Notes under the pieces: model-generated
The model's input: only the letters and a program-made list of their open reading frames with translations
Database searches by the model: none
Told to the model about the DNA's origin: nothing
Program-made: the position numbers and the translations under genes
DNA from: Neobacillus niacini
GTDB taxonomy: Bacteria; Bacillota; Bacilli; Bacillales; Cytobacillaceae
Length of the DNA stretch: 64,000 bases
Reading direction: 5' to 3'
NCBI RefSeq assembly: GCF_030817595.1
Contig: NZ_JAUSZN010000001.1
Location: 5,454,001 to 5,518,000 of the forward strand
In this document: positions 28,395 to 38,387 of the stretch, one piece after another
Numbering within the stretch: the stretch's first letter is position 1
How the letters are laid out: each line of letters begins with the position of its first letter

Positions 28395-29462
28395 TTATCC
28401 ATTATGATACTTGTAGAGCCAAAGAACACCTGATTTTAGGAGGCGTGCCACTCGACCGGTTATCGCTCTGTCGGCCATCATCCCGAAACCATGTTTCTTA
28501 CCAAGTGAACCAAGAACACCTTTTAACTTAATCGTTGGGAATTCAGCTGGCGGCTCCTCGCCATTCCAGCGCTTTTTCAACACTTCGACGATTTGCTCCG
28601 CCTGTCCCTCTGCTAATTGAGCACTAGGGGCATGTGGAAGACTAGCACAATCACCTAACACAAAAACGTGCTCATCATTGGGTAAATGATGACGTGGCGT
28701 AATGATGAGTCTTCCTGAACGGTCCATTTCTTCCCCTAATTCACGAACAACCCTATTAGCCTGGATACCAGCTGTCCAAACAATCACATCACACGGGATG
28801 GGTTCATCATGATTATAGAGTAAATTCTCTTCAACTTTGGTGATATTTGAGTTGTTGATGATTTCAACATTATTTTTTTGAAACCAATTTTCAACATATT
28901 TACTTAAACGATCTGGAAATGCTGGAAGAATGTGTTTGCCACGATCAAATAGTTTAATCTTTAGGTCGCCGCGGCTTTCACTTAATTCACTGGCAAGCTC
29001 TACCCCACTAAGACCTGCTCCTACGATCCCAACTACTGACCCAGGTCCTAAATTGTTTAGAACTGAGTACGTACGACGGGATTTTTCGATGCTTTGAATG
29101 CTGTAGGTGTATTGATCAGCGCCTGGGACGCCGTGATACTTATCTTCACAGCCCAGACCAATAATTAGGTCATCATAGGAAATCGGCTCGGAATCTTTTA
29201 GCAGGACCTTTTTATTTTCTTTTTCTATTCCTGTAACCTCACCATATTTAATTTCTAATTGAGGATGCTCTGGAAAAGAAACGCGCAGCTCCTTATCCGA
29301 AACAGTTCCTGCCGCCAAGGCATAATATTCAGTTTTTAAGCAATGGTATGGTACGCGGTCAACAAGTGTAATTCTTACATCCTCGGGTAAATGGTTTGGA
29401 AGAAGTTCGCTCAATATCTTCATTCCGCCGTAACCTCCACCGAGAATTACAAGGTTTTTCAT
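28395..29462 (-). CDS. yutJ: NADH dehydrogenase-like flavoprotein YutJ
   Basis: A 355-residue two-dinucleotide-fold oxidoreductase of the type II NADH dehydrogenase family. The FAD motif is LGGGYGGMK at the start, the NADH motif is GIVGAGLSGVELASEL, and VFVLGDCASLP binds FAD. The C-terminus (VARLLKSGVLWLYKYHNG) is shorter than in main Ndh enzymes. Its electron acceptor is unknown. AAAGGGG precedes the ATG. Confidence 0.87.
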   Translation of the reverse strand: MKNLVILGGGYGGMKILSELLPNHLPEDVRITLVDRVPYHCLKTEYYALAAGTVSDKELRVSFPEHPQLEIKYGEVTGIEKENKKVLLKDSEPISYDDLIIGLGCEDKYHGVPGADQYTYSIQSIEKSRRTYSVLNNLGPGSVVGIVGAGLSGVELASELSESRGDLKIKLFDRGKHILPAFPDRLSKYVENWFQKNNVEIINNSNITKVEENLLYNHDEPIPCDVIVWTAGIQANRVVRELGEEMDRSGRLIITPRHHLPNDEHVFVLGDCASLPHAPSAQLAEGQAEQIVEVLKKRWNGEEPPAEFPTIKLKGVLGSLGKKHGFGMMADRAITGRVARLLKSGVLWLYKYHNG

Positions 29463-29651
29463 TTTTTATTTCCCCTTTGTAAACCAGTAATCATGTCTCT
29501 TATTGAATCAAAATTTGAGACCTAGCAAGCTAAGTTAAAGATAAAAATATAGTAATATAGTCATTAAATTCATTAAAAAGTATAGCCGAATTGTGACAAA
29601 ATGACAACACATATGGGAATTTAATTGACAAGCTGACCTTTAACATGGTAT

Positions 29652-29680
29652 TTGACGTAACGGCTGAAAAATAGTAGGAT
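29652..29680 (+). promoter_or_regulatory. Promoter for yuzB
   Basis: TTGACG (29652-29657), 17-base spacer, TAGGAT (29675-29680), ending 25 bases before the yuzB start. Confidence 0.7.
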
Positions 29681-29705
29681 AATATGTTATGGAGAGGTGA
29701 TACCC

Positions 29706-29945
29706 ATGTTTATGCCAATTATTGAATTTTGTATGAGTAATCTCGCCAGTGGCGCTCAAAAAGCACTGGAAAGGTTAGAAAAAGACCCAAACCTTGATAT
29801 TATTGAATATGGATGTCTTGGGTATTGCGGGAAATGTGCTTCCACTCTTTTTGCGCTTGTGAATGGAGAAGTTGTAACAGGCCAAACACCGGATGAACTA
29901 GTTGATAATATTTACCAATATTTAGACGATAATCCAATGTTTTAA
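29706..29945 (+). CDS. yuzB: DUF1450 protein YuzB
   Basis: A 79-residue protein with four cysteines: Cys9 (IIEFCMSN) and Cys37, Cys41, Cys44 in [10 protein letters not shown]. This spacing could bind a metal or Fe-S cluster, but the family (DUF1450) has no shown role. The start is ATG 29706, or ATG 29712; GGAGAGGTGA at 29690-29699 fits 29706 best. It has its own promoter. Confidence 0.86.
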   Translation: MFMPIIEFCMSNLASGAQKALERLEKDPNLDIIEYGCLGYCGKCASTLFALVNGEVVTGQTPDELVDNIYQYLDDNPMF

Positions 29946-30027
29946 TATATTTCAATACAGCAGAGGGGAGCGTAAACCGCTTCCTCCTTTTATTTTAATC
30001 ATATAATACTCATAAGAAACGTATTAG

Positions 30028-30056
30028 TTGAGTCAGGAAGATACAGTGTATATACT
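30028..30056 (+). promoter_or_regulatory. Promoter for yutM
   Basis: TTGAGT (30028-30033), 17-base spacer, TATACT (30051-30056), 35 bases before the yutM ATG. Confidence 0.72.
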
Positions 30057-30090
30057 ATAAGAAAGACCCTCAAAAGGAGGAAAAAAATAA

Positions 30091-30456
30091 ATGAGTAACG
30101 ATGTAATTATTTTAACAGAAGCTGCGGCTCTCCAAATAAAAGAAATGATGAAACATAACGAAGAAGAAGGAGCTCTTTTACGAGTTAGTGTAAAGGGCGG
30201 TGGCTGTAGTGGTTTATCCTACGGTATGGGATTTGACCACGAAGTGAAGGAAGAGGATCTTCATTTTGTTCAGCATGGCATTCAAATACTTGTTGCTAAA
30301 GAGGATGCTCCTATATTAAATGGCACAAAGGTTGATTATAAGCAATCGATGATGGGCGGCGGATTTACGATTGACAATCCAAACGCAATTGCGTCTTGCG
30401 GCTGTGGTTCATCGTTTAGAACAGCAACAGCAGCAGGAACACCAGAAGAATGTTAA
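30091..30456 (+). CDS. yutM: A-type Fe-S carrier protein (HesB/IscA family) YutM
   Basis: A 121-residue A-type carrier. The three cluster cysteines are Cys39 (GGGCSGLSYG) and Cys103, Cys105 (SCGCGSSF). It passes Fe-S clusters from the SufBCD scaffold to target enzymes such as LipA. CAAAAGGAGG precedes the ATG. It carries an unusual threonine-alanine C-tail ending PEEC, with an extra cysteine. Confidence 0.94.
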   Translation: MSNDVIILTEAAALQIKEMMKHNEEEGALLRVSVKGGGCSGLSYGMGFDHEVKEEDLHFVQHGIQILVAKEDAPILNGTKVDYKQSMMGGGFTIDNPNAIASCGCGSSFRTATAAGTPEEC

Positions 30457-30464
30457 TAAAATAG

Positions 30465-30490
30465 AAAGGCGCCGTAAATGGCGCCTTTTG
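30465..30490. terminator. Bidirectional terminator yutM/yumC
   Basis: Arms AAAGGCGCC / GGCGCCTTT, loop GTAAAT, T-run beyond. Confidence 0.88.
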
Positions 30491-30493
30491 CTT

Positions 30494-31492
30494 TTATTTG
30501 CCAAACATAGATGAACTGTGAAGAGGCTGGATTTTTGCTTTTGGATCGATAAATGCTTTCGCGTTGTTAACAGCTGTTGGCGCTTCACCAAATCCACAGG
30601 CAATCAATTTTACTTTCCCTTCATAGGTACAAATATCTCCAGCAGCATAGATTCCTGGTACATTTGTTTCCATTTTAGAATTTACGACAATGGAATTCTT
30701 CTCGATTGCCAAGCCCCACTCTTTTATTGGACCTAGTGAGGAAACGAAGCCATAGTTACAAATAACAGCATCAACATCAATTGCTTCCCTGCCATCACCA
30801 TTAACCCCAGTAAGGACCACTTGTTTTATACCGCTGTCATCTCCGATTAACTCTGCTGGTACAAAAGGAGTTTTAACGATTACTTTAGAGTTATGCAAGT
30901 TCTCAACACTATGCTCGTGTGCTCTGAATTTATCTCTTCGGTGAACAATCGTTACTTCTTTTGCAATAGGTTCTAACATTAATGCCCAGTCAACAGCTGA
31001 ATCACCGCCGCCGAAAACGACAACTTTTTGACCTGCAAATTTGTTAAGGTCGTCAATAAAGTAATGAAGGTTTTTTCGCTCATATTGTGCAGCACTCTCA
31101 AGCTCTAAACGGCGTGGTTGAAATGCACCATTACCTGCTGTAATAATGACTGTTTTTGAATAGTGAACTTCCGAATTGGTTGTTAATTTGAAAGTACCGT
31201 CCTCTTGTTTTTCTAATTTCTCGACGGATTGCTCTAAAGCAACAGCTGGTTCAAACTTAGCCATTTGCTCTTTTAGGTTATTAATTAGTTCTTGTGCACG
31301 GACTTTTGGGAACCCTGCAACATCGTAAATATATTTTTCAGGGTATAGTGCCGATAATTGACCACCTAATTGTGGCAGGCTTTCAATAATTTTTACAGAA
31401 GCTTGTCTCATTCCGCCGTAAAAGGCTGTAAATAGACCGGTAGGACCGCCCCCGATAATGGTAATATCATAAACTTTTTGATCTTCTTGCAC
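30494..31492 (-). CDS. yumC: Ferredoxin/flavodoxin-NADP+ reductase (TrxR-like) YumC
   Basis: A 332-residue reductase of the thioredoxin-reductase-like FNR class. It has the FAD motif [16 protein letters not shown] and the NADPH motif [14 protein letters not shown], but no CxxC disulfide, which separates it from Trx[12 protein letters not shown] and [11 protein letters not shown] are typical. It passes electrons between NADPH and ferredoxin or flavodoxin. It starts at GTG with AGGGGG upstream. Confidence 0.93.
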   Translation of the reverse strand: MQEDQKVYDITIIGGGPTGLFTAFYGGMRQASVKIIESLPQLGGQLSALYPEKYIYDVAGFPKVRAQELINNLKEQMAKFEPAVALEQSVEKLEKQEDGTFKLTTNSEVHYSKTVIITAGNGAFQPRRLELESAAQYERKNLHYFIDDLNKFAGQKVVVFGGGDSAVDWALMLEPIAKEVTIVHRRDKFRAHEHSVENLHNSKVIVKTPFVPAELIGDDSGIKQVVLTGVNGDGREAIDVDAVICNYGFVSSLGPIKEWGLAIEKNSIVVNSKMETNVPGIYAAGDICTYEGKVKLIACGFGEAPTAVNNAKAFIDPKAKIQPLHSSSMFGK

Positions 31493-31727
31493 GCTGTATC
31501 CCCCTTACTTATGTAGTAACAGACTCCATTCCTTATAATATCACAAAAACATAAAATCCTCACAACTTTTGGGGAATATTCAGAGTAGTTAATCAAGGGA
31601 AATTTAAAACTATTTTTATAAAAATAATTATATAAATCACTTGATAATGTGAAGAGTTTAGCATAATATGAATTGAGGATAGATGTTAATTTTTTGTGAC
31701 AAAAAAGGGAAACTTTTGTGTCGTTGT

Positions 31728-31745
31728 ACGTGAATTATATCACAA
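31728..31745. promoter_or_regulatory. Candidate Rex operator upstream of the NADH dehydrogenase gene
   Basis: ACGTGAATTATATCACAA matches the Rex consensus TTGTGA-N6-TCACAA in all but two bases, with a perfect GTGA/TCAC core. A TTGTGA half-site is also at 31694-31699. Rex blocks ndh in B. subtilis when NADH is low. The rest of 31493-31838 is AT-rich without a gene; TATAAT at 31802-31807 may be the -10. Confidence 0.6.
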
Positions 31746-31838
31746 ACTTTTTTCCTCTAAAGAAAATAAAAAAGTAGCAACCTGAGGAAGATAAGAACAA
31801 GTATAATACTCTAAATAAAAAAGGTGGAAGTGATCACT

Positions 31839-33056
31839 TTGAAAAAGCCAAAAATTGTTATTGTTGGTGCGGGTTATGGCGGGCTAATGACAACTGTAAG
31901 GTTGCAAAAGCTTGTTGGTGTAAATGAAGCGGATATCGTGTTAATTAATAAAAATGATTACCATTATGAAACGACTTGGCTGCATGAGGCTTCTGCAGGA
32001 ACACTTCATCATGACCGTGTACGTTACGATATACGTGATGTTATTGATAGAAGTAAGGTTGATTTTGTTCAGGATACAGTTGTAGAAATCAAGAAAGAAG
32101 AGAAAAAGGTAATTCTAGAAAAAGGCGAAGTTGAGTATGACTATCTCGTTATTGCTCTTGGTGGAGAACCTGAAACCTTTGGAATTAAGGGATTAAAGGA
32201 ATATGCTTTTGGAATTACCAATGTAAATTCATCACGTCAATTACGTGAGCATATTGAGTATCAATTTGCCACTTATAACATGGAAGAAGAAAAGAATGAC
32301 AATCGTTTAGTTATCGTTGTTGGCGGAGCAGGCTTTACAGGTATTGAATTCTTAGGTGAATTAACAAATCGTATACCTGAGCTATGTCACGAATATGATG
32401 TAGATTCTCATAAAGTAAAAATTCTCTGTGTAGAAGCAGCACCAACTGTTTTGCCAGGGTTTGATCTTGAACTAGTTAACTATGCTGTATCACAATTAGA
32501 GCGTAAAGGGGTAGAATTCTTAATTGGGACTGCAATTAAAGAATGTACTCCAGATGGAATCATCGTAGCGAAAGGTGAAGAAGAACCACGTGAAATTAAG
32601 GCAGAAACCGTAGTATGGGCTGCTGGTGTACGTGGGAATTCAATCATTGAGAAATCAGGTTTTGAAGCAATGAGAGGTCGTGTCAAAGTTCAGCCTGACC
32701 TACGTGTACCAGGATTTGATGATGTATTTATTATCGGTGACAGCTCACTTGTGATCAATGAAGAAATCAATCGTCCATATCCTCCTACTGCACAAATTGC
32801 TATGCAGCAGGGTGAAGTCGTTGCTCGTAACTTAGCTGCATTGGTAAGAGGCAAGCAGGATCTTGAAACCTTTACGTTTGATAATAAAGGAACCGTTTGT
32901 TCACTTGGTCATGACGATGCCATTGGAGTTGTGTTTGGCAAAAAAGTAACTGGTGCTAAGGCGTCCTTTATGAAAAAAGTAGTCGATAATCGTTCGCTAT
33001 ACATGATTGGCGGCGCAGGGCTTGTATTAAAAAAGGGTAAATTTAATGTTTTCTAA
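31839..33056 (+). CDS. Type II NADH dehydrogenase (Ndh/YumB family)
   Basis: A 405-residue single-subunit NADH:menaquinone reductase that does not pump protons. FAD motif [12 protein letters not shown] at the N-terminus, [19 protein letters not shown] in the active region, NADH motif [16 protein letters not shown], and FIIGDSSLV. The C-terminal [25 protein letters not shown] is the membrane-association end of true Ndh. TTG at 31839 fits the ribosome site; GTG at 31824 overlaps it. Close to both B. subtilis Ndh (YjlD) and YumB; position suggests yumB, the Rex site suggests ndh. Confidence 0.92.
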   Translation: MKKPKIVIVGAGYGGLMTTVRLQKLVGVNEADIVLINKNDYHYETTWLHEASAGTLHHDRVRYDIRDVIDRSKVDFVQDTVVEIKKEEKKVILEKGEVEYDYLVIALGGEPETFGIKGLKEYAFGITNVNSSRQLREHIEYQFATYNMEEEKNDNRLVIVVGGAGFTGIEFLGELTNRIPELCHEYDVDSHKVKILCVEAAPTVLPGFDLELVNYAVSQLERKGVEFLIGTAIKECTPDGIIVAKGEEEPREIKAETVVWAAGVRGNSIIEKSGFEAMRGRVKVQPDLRVPGFDDVFIIGDSSLVINEEINRPYPPTAQIAMQQGEVVARNLAALVRGKQDLETFTFDNKGTVCSLGHDDAIGVVFGKKVTGAKASFMKKVVDNRSLYMIGGAGLVLKKGKFNVF

Positions 33057-33068
33057 ATAGGAATTTGA

Positions 33069-33098
33069 AAAAAGGACAGAGAAATCTGTCCTTTTTTT
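33069..33098 (+). terminator. Terminator after the NADH dehydrogenase gene
   Basis: Arms AAAGGACAG / CTGTCCTTT, loop AGAAAT, seven T. Confidence 0.88.
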
Positions 33099-33139
33099 GA
33101 TACTATAAACATAAATAGGGAGGGTGAGGAGGCTTTACA

Positions 33140-33631
33140 ATGAGTAATAAAGCGAAGCGAGGAAAGGTTTGGCTAGCAGTGGGCGGGTTAGTTAAATCTT
33201 CTCAGGGACATTGGCTGGTTGTTAAAAAGCGTTATGGTGGTCTAAAGGGAAAATGGTCACTGCCTGCAGGATTTGTAGACGAGGGTGAAACGGCAGATGA
33301 AGCAGTAGTTAGGGAGGTAAAGGAAGAAACCGGTATAGATTGCGTTGTTAAAGGTTTGATTGGGCTAAGAACAGGGGTCATTTCAGAAGAAATTAGTGAT
33401 AATATGCTCGTCTTTTTACTCGAACCATTAGATGAAGGGAAAATCCAACATCAGGAAAATGAACTGTATGAGGCAAGGTTTATTGCACCTGAAGATCTCC
33501 TTCAGGAAAAAGAGGCTTCGATTATGCTGCATTATCTTATCAAACAAAGTCTCACATTTACCAAGCCTGGATATGATGGGCTAAACCCTGGTGATCAGTT
33601 TAACTATAGTGCTTATAAATTATTTTTCTAA
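33140..33631 (+). CDS. Nudix hydrolase
   Basis: A 163-residue Nudix protein. The box G-x5-E-x7-REVxEExG is clear: [23 protein letters not shown] (written with the Glu pair that binds the metal). It cleaves a nucleoside diphosphate linked to another group; the substrate cannot be read from the sequence. The N-terminus ([16 protein letters not shown]) is basic and no signal peptide is present. AGGGTGAGGAGG precedes the ATG. Confidence 0.9.
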   Translation: MSNKAKRGKVWLAVGGLVKSSQGHWLVVKKRYGGLKGKWSLPAGFVDEGETADEAVVREVKEETGIDCVVKGLIGLRTGVISEEISDNMLVFLLEPLDEGKIQHQENELYEARFIAPEDLLQEKEASIMLHYLIKQSLTFTKPGYDGLNPGDQFNYSAYKLFF

Positions 33632-33787
33632 TTTTTAGATAATTTAAGTCACGCTGAGGAAATGAAAGAAAACTTATGATGTATCCGTTTTCTCATCTGA
33701 ATTTGATTGAATTTCGTCCTTTCCTTTCTGTTAGATTCTTGATATATTATCAGAAAATTTAAATAATATATAAAGGAGCTGATAAGA

Positions 33788-33913
33788 ATGCAATCGACTA
33801 GTTTAGATACTAAAAATTGTGATTATTGTTCAGGTACGGGATATTTTCAATTACTGCTTGGGGGTTCTGAAACATGTACCTGCTGCGAGGGCTCTGGCAA
33901 GAAACAGGAATAA
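33788..33913 (+). CDS. yuiA: YuiA-like small zinc-ribbon protein
   Basis: A 41-residue protein (MQSTSLDTKNCDYCSGTGYF). It has two CxxCxGxG motifs, CDYCSGTG and CTCCEGSG, as in DnaJ-type zinc ribbons; four cysteines should bind one zinc. AAAGGAG lies 8-9 bases before the ATG. Its place just before yuiB matches yuiA. The target it may bind is unknown. Confidence 0.85.
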   Translation: MQSTSLDTKNCDYCSGTGYFQLLLGGSETCTCCEGSGKKQE

Positions 33914-33925
33914 TTTTATAAAGAT

Positions 33926-33960
33926 GCTTCCACGAGATACTTCGGGAAGCTATTTTTTTT
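33926..33960 (+). terminator. Terminator after yuiA
   Basis: Arms GCTTCC / GGAAGC with inner CGA / TCG pairs, then a long T-run. Confidence 0.8.
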
Positions 33961-34064
33961 GTATATTTTTCCTCGTATAGGTAACGATATTCTGATATGT
34001 AAGGATTGACTCCTATTTGGACATTAAGTAAACTAATAAATGGATGTGTAAAGGAGGTATTTCC

Positions 34065-34388
34065 ATGCAGATGAGTATTGTTGTTTTAATTATATCGATT
34101 TTATTATTCTTTGTGTTGTTTTTTGGAATTGGTTTTATACTAAATATGCTTTTAAGAATGTCCTGGATTATGGCATTTATCTATCCAATTATTGCTATAT
34201 TTATCGTTGATAAGGTAAAGTTTATCGAATATATAACAGATAGTAAAATAGCGTTTCAAGAACTTGGTCAAAAATTAGGGTCATTGGCAACAGCAGATGT
34301 CCTGATACTACTTAGCGGGTTAGCCGGTGCGATTGCTGCCGGTGTTACAATCAAAATGTTACGAAAAAATGGTTATCAAATGTTTTAA
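34065..34388 (+). CDS. yuiB: YuiB-like membrane protein
   Basis: A 107-residue protein with two or three hydrophobic stretches at the N-terminus (VVLIISILLFFVLFFGIGF and the following WIMAFIYPIIAIFIV) and one near the C-terminus. The long in-frame upstream reading is rejected because AAAGGAGG fits ATG 34065. It corresponds to YuiB of B. subtilis by order and size. No known function. Confidence 0.8.
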   Translation: MQMSIVVLIISILLFFVLFFGIGFILNMLLRMSWIMAFIYPIIAIFIVDKVKFIEYITDSKIAFQELGQKLGSLATADVLILLSGLAGAIAAGVTIKMLRKNGYQMF

Positions 34389-34442
34389 GCTTTTTGCCTG
34401 GGTTACTCCGATTTCAGAGTACCTTAGGTAAAAAGCTTTTTT
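34387..34442 (+). terminator. Terminator after yuiB
   Basis: Long interrupted stem from AAGCTTTTTGCCT to AGGTAAAAAGCTT, then a T-run. Confidence 0.75.
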
Positions 34443-34522
34443 AATGTATAGGTTTTTACTTCTTTTTGAATATTTCCTTGCAGGTTGGGAAATGAATATT
34501 TTGGGAGGAGTGAAAATTTTAA

Positions 34523-35140
34523 ATGAATAAATTGAAAAATTGGACAAAGCGTTTTGCGATGGCCGTTCTTTTCCTGATGGCAATTCTAGTGACTATTCAA
34601 TCTATCACAGGTATTGATGTTAAACTATTCATTAAACAAATGGTAGAACTCGAAGCCCATGCAGCTTCCAACGCCACAACCTCAGAGTCGCCGAAAGCAC
34701 TAGAGGATGCCTTTGATTGGTCGAAATATCCGAAAAAAACAGTAATCGCAACAGGATATACAGCAGGTTATGAATCCACAGGTAAAAATGAAAACCATCC
34801 TGAGTATGGAATCACCTATTCAGGAGTCAAAGTAAAACGAGATTTATATTCAACTGTAGCTGCAGACCTATCGGTTTTTCCGATTGGAACGATTCTATTC
34901 ATTCCTGGATATGGGTTAGGGGTTGTGGCAGACAAAGGTGGAGCTATTAAAGGAAATAAAGTCGATCTTTATTATGAAACTGTTGAGGACGTATATAACA
35001 AGTGGGGTAAAAAGGAAATCGAAGTATATATTATAGAGCAGGGAAATGGAAAACTTACTGAAACGGAGTTACAAGCCTTAAATGAAGACAAATCTATGCA
35101 GGTATTCCGTCAGCAGTATATTGGTTCAGAGAGAAAATAG
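34523..35140 (+). CDS. yuiC: 3D-domain cell-wall protein YuiC
   Basis: A 205-residue protein with an N-terminal membrane segment (about 9-30) and a 3D domain. The three conserved aspartates are in [18 protein letters not shown] and near it. 3D domains resemble Rpf/MltA-type peptidoglycan lytic enzymes; YuiC (Sps) of B. subtilis is a muralytic stationary-phase protein. An Ala/Ser linker follows the membrane segment. GGGAGGAG lies before the ATG. Confidence 0.88.
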   Translation: MNKLKNWTKRFAMAVLFLMAILVTIQSITGIDVKLFIKQMVELEAHAASNATTSESPKALEDAFDWSKYPKKTVIATGYTAGYESTGKNENHPEYGITYSGVKVKRDLYSTVAADLSVFPIGTILFIPGYGLGVVADKGGAIKGNKVDLYYETVEDVYNKWGKKEIEVYIIEQGNGKLTETELQALNEDKSMQVFRQQYIGSERK

Positions 35141-35141
35141 T

Positions 35142-35167
35142 GCAGGCTTATAGCCTGCTATTTTTAT
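35142..35167 (+). terminator. Terminator after yuiC
   Basis: Arms GCAGGCT / AGCCTGC, then TATTTTTATT. Confidence 0.8.
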
Positions 35168-35258
35168 TGAAGTAATGTAATAAAATACTTAGAAAGTCGA
35201 AATATATTTATTTTTCCGATATAATGAACAGGTAATTTATACGGAGGTGGGAAATACC

Positions 35259-36767
35259 ATGTTTGATGTTAAAAGTGAATTTGACCTCAAAGAAAGTCAC
35301 GAGGGATTGCTTATTGGACTTTTTGATAAACCCGAAAAGTTTACGGGTATCTTAGAGAAGTTGGATGAACAATTTGAAGGTCAATTAAGAGAGCTTGTCA
35401 GAACAGGTGATATTTCAGCAAAGTTTAAAAATATTAGCAAAGTACATAGCTTCGGAAAAATCGGAGCAAAAAGAATTTGGTTTGTGGGTCTTGGAAAAGA
35501 AAAGGATTTCAACTTTGAGAGGCTGTGTGAGGCTTTAGGGAAGGCGTTTAAAGCGTTAAAAGCAAGTAAGCTCCAAGAATGTGGCGCTCTGTTGGATTCC
35601 TTTACAGCGGGTTCAGTAAACGAACTAGAAGCAGCACATGCTGTAAGTGAGGCTTTTTCGCTTGCCACCTACCAATTCCAGGGTTACAAGCAAAAATCGA
35701 ATGAACCGGAAAAAAGAATCGAAAAGATTACCGTCTATAGTGAGAGTACGGATAAGGAAGAAATTTCTGCTTCGCTGACAGTAGGTCTAGCTTTTGGGAA
35801 AGGAACCAACTCCGCTCGTACACTCGTAAATATTCCAGGCAATCTGCTTACCGCAAAGGACATGGCGGAATATGCCCGAGAGCTAGCTGCTAAATATGAC
35901 TTTGAAGTTGAAATTCTTGATAAAGAGGAAATTGAGAAATTAGGTATGGGGGCTTTTCTAGCTGTTAACCAAGGTTCAACAGAGCCTCCTAAGATGATTG
36001 TTCTTAAGTACCAAGGGAAAGAACGATGGCAGGACGTTATTGGACTGGTTGGAAAAGGAATCACCTTTGATACAGGCGGCTATTCTATTAAAACGAAAGC
36101 TGGTATTGTGGGTATGAAATCGGATATGGGAGGAGCCGCTGCCGTTCTAGGTGCCATGGAAATCATCGGGGAATTAAAACCGGAACAAAACGTTGTCGCT
36201 GTTATTCCTTCAACGGATAATATGATTTCAGGTAATGCCTTTAAGCCGGATGATGTCATCACCTCAATGAGCGGGAAGACAATCGAGGTGTTAAATACTG
36301 ACGCTGAAGGCCGTCTTGTGTTAGCAGATGCTGTCACCTATGCAAAGCACCATGGTGCGGAATATTTGGTTGATGTTGCTACCTTAACAGGTGGTGTTAT
36401 TACGGCACTTGGATTACATACAACCGGTGCGATGACGAATCACGAAACACTGTATAAACAAGTATTAGAAGCCTCAATGGAGGCAGGAGAGCCGATGTGG
36501 CAATTACCGTTGTTTGAGAAGGATAAAGAACGAGTTAGAAACAGTAAAGTAGCAGATTTAAATAATTCTCCTGGTAGTGAGGGTCATGCCATTGTAGCAG
36601 GTGCCTTTATAGGGGAATTTACCGAGGGGACTCCTTGGGTTCATTTGGATATCGCTGGGACTGCTACGACATCTAAGGAACACGATCTTGGTCCTGCAGG
36701 AGCGACGGGTGTAATGACTCGTACACTCGCCCTATTCGTAGAACGATTTGAACCAATCGAAAAATAA
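35259..36767 (+). CDS. pepA: Leucyl aminopeptidase (M17)
   Basis: A 502-residue cytosol aminopeptidase. The active-site motif [14 protein letters not shown] is exact, and [15 protein letters not shown] carries metal-binding residues. It forms hexamers and removes N-terminal leucine and other residues. The ATG at 35259 follows ACGGAGGTGG; a GTG four codons earlier overlaps that site. It corresponds to yuiE in B. subtilis. Confidence 0.95.
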   Translation: MFDVKSEFDLKESHEGLLIGLFDKPEKFTGILEKLDEQFEGQLRELVRTGDISAKFKNISKVHSFGKIGAKRIWFVGLGKEKDFNFERLCEALGKAFKALKASKLQECGALLDSFTAGSVNELEAAHAVSEAFSLATYQFQGYKQKSNEPEKRIEKITVYSESTDKEEISASLTVGLAFGKGTNSARTLVNIPGNLLTAKDMAEYARELAAKYDFEVEILDKEEIEKLGMGAFLAVNQGSTEPPKMIVLKYQGKERWQDVIGLVGKGITFDTGGYSIKTKAGIVGMKSDMGGAAAVLGAMEIIGELKPEQNVVAVIPSTDNMISGNAFKPDDVITSMSGKTIEVLNTDAEGRLVLADAVTYAKHHGAEYLVDVATLTGGVITALGLHTTGAMTNHETLYKQVLEASMEAGEPMWQLPLFEKDKERVRNSKVADLNNSPGSEGHAIVAGAFIGEFTEGTPWVHLDIAGTATTSKEHDLGPAGATGVMTRTLALFVERFEPIEK

Positions 36768-36845
36768 CCATTTGCCCAACCCATCCACTCTCTATTCGCA
36801 TATGAAATAGTGTAGGCAAGTATTGCGAAGGGGAGGTTTGGCTGC

Positions 36846-37055
36846 ATGTATTATTATCGAAGTCCATATCCAAAACACGATCAAAGATTTATTGGTTTTG
36901 GGCTGCCATTTTTAGGTGGGTTAGTTGGCGGATTGTTAGGAAGTGCCTTAATTTATCCTCGTCCATTCTATGGATATCCTCAACCATATTATGGTTATCC
37001 TGTTTATGGTCCTCCAGTATATGGTTACCCTGGATATGGAACACCTTATTATTAA
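36846..37055 (+). CDS. Small Tyr/Gly/Pro-rich protein
   Basis: A 69-residue protein with MYYYRSPYPKHDQRF, a short hydrophobic glycine segment (GLPFLGGLVGGLLGSALIYP) and a C-terminus made of YGYP-type repeats. Tyr/Pro-rich proteins of this size in Bacillus are often coat-associated, but no family can be named. AGGGGAGG precedes the ATG. It is followed by its own terminator. Confidence 0.78.
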   Translation: MYYYRSPYPKHDQRFIGFGLPFLGGLVGGLLGSALIYPRPFYGYPQPYYGYPVYGPPVYGYPGYGTPYY

Positions 37056-37061
37056 GATTAA

Positions 37062-37088
37062 AAAAACAGCTTTCGCGGCTGTTTTTTC
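37062..37088 (+). terminator. Terminator after the Tyr/Gly/Pro-rich gene
   Basis: Arms AAAAACAGC / GCTGTTTTT around TTTCGCG. Confidence 0.85.
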
Positions 37089-37172
37089 TTTGTACTTACA
37101 TAAAAGGGAAATTCCAGCGTTAAAGAGAATATATAAATTTTAAAGAAAAAATGCATGAAAGGGGAGAGAGGA

Positions 37173-37556
37173 ATGATCAAAAACACATTAATTGAAACAT
37201 TAGGAATTGAAATAACACATTTAGAGCCAGGAAAAGTTATTGCCACTATGCCAGTGGATGAAAGAACACGCCAGCCATTTGGTTTATTGCATGGTGGTGC
37301 TTCCGTGGCACTAGCCGAAACCGTCGCGAGTATTGGAGCTTTTGAATTGGTTGATAAAGAAACAGAAGGAGCAGCAGGTTTAGAAATTAACGCCAACCAT
37401 GTTCGACCCATTACCGAAGGAACCGTCACAGCGGTAGGAACGATTCTGCACCAAGGAAAAACAACGATGGTTTGGGATATTAAAATTACGGATGAAAAGG
37501 ATCGACTCATTTGTATTTCAAGATGTACAATCGCAGTTATTAAATTGAAAAAGTGA
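37173..37556 (+). CDS. Hotdog-fold thioesterase
   Basis: A 127-residue PaaI/YuxO-type thioesterase. The active-site stretch is FGLLHGGASVALAETVAS with HGG and a catalytic Glu. It should hydrolyse an acyl-CoA; YuxO-like enzymes act on 1,4-dihydroxy-2-naphthoyl-CoA in menaquinone synthesis, but the substrate here is not shown. AAAGGGGAG fits ATG 37173. Confidence 0.88.
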   Translation: MIKNTLIETLGIEITHLEPGKVIATMPVDERTRQPFGLLHGGASVALAETVASIGAFELVDKETEGAAGLEINANHVRPITEGTVTAVGTILHQGKTTMVWDIKITDEKDRLICISRCTIAVIKLKK

Positions 37557-37564
37557 TGGTAAAG

Positions 37565-37592
37565 AAGATGGGATTTTTTCCATCTTTTTTTG
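37565..37592 (+). terminator. Terminator after the thioesterase gene
   Basis: Arms AAGATGG / CCATCTT, then a run of T. Confidence 0.82.
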
Positions 37593-37728
37593 GTTAAATT
37601 GATAAAATATTTAAAAAATTTATGTTGATTTCGTGATATAATGTAAGAAATATAGAGAATTAGTACAATACTTTGTACAGGTTTCTTTATATAATGGTAG
37701 TAAGAAAACTGAAAAAGGTGGTGAAAAA

Positions 37729-38349
37729 ATGAAGGAAAAGAGACAAACTATCTTTATTGATTTTGAATTTACAATGCCTGAACGAAATGTCCGGATGAAG
37801 GACTTTTACGCCGAGATTATTGAGGTTGGACTCGTGGCAGTTGTTGATGATCAAATTACAGAGCAATTCTCGTCCTATGTAACACCACTAAAATTCCCAA
37901 TTCTAACTGAACGCTGTAAATCATTCTTACATATTTCACAGCAGCAGGTTGACCAGGGAATTTCATTTTATGAACTCGTCCGGAAATTAGGAGAATTCAA
38001 TAATCAGTATGAAACTACCATTGTCACTTGGGGAAATATGGATATGAAGGTACTAAGGCATAATTGTTTAGAAGCAGGCGTGGCATTTCCATTTAAAGCA
38101 ACGGAATTAGATTTATCCATGGAGTATAAACGGTTCTTTGGGGACCAAAACCAAACAGGATTATGGAAAGCCGTACAGGAGTATGGTAAAGAGGGAACAG
38201 GAAAGCACCATAGAGCGCTTGATGACGCGTTGACTACTTACAATATATTCCGTCTTGTTGAAAAGGATAAACGTTATTTAGAAAAGCCAAAACCAACTAC
38301 AATTGGGGACCGCATTGATTTTTCAAAACTATTAAATGAGTTCGCATAA
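37729..38349 (+). CDS. kapD: 3'-5' exonuclease-like sporulation inhibitor KapD
   Basis: A 206-residue DEDDh exonuclease-fold protein. Exo I is IDFEFT (Asp11, Glu13), and Exo III is GKHHRALDDALTTY. KapD inhibits the KinA-to-Spo0A phosphorelay in B. subtilis. AAAAGGTGGTG lies before the ATG. It is convergent to kapB, as expected for this pair. Confidence 0.92.
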   Translation: MKEKRQTIFIDFEFTMPERNVRMKDFYAEIIEVGLVAVVDDQITEQFSSYVTPLKFPILTERCKSFLHISQQQVDQGISFYELVRKLGEFNNQYETTIVTWGNMDMKVLRHNCLEAGVAFPFKATELDLSMEYKRFFGDQNQTGLWKAVQEYGKEGTGKHHRALDDALTTYNIFRLVEKDKRYLEKPKPTTIGDRIDFSKLLNEFA

Positions 38350-38382
38350 AAGGCCAAATCATTCAATCTGATTTGGCCTTAT
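38350..38382. terminator. Bidirectional terminator kapD/kapB
   Basis: Arms AAGGCCAAATCA / TGATTTGGCCTT, a 12-bp stem. Confidence 0.88.
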
Positions 38383-38387
38383 GTTAT

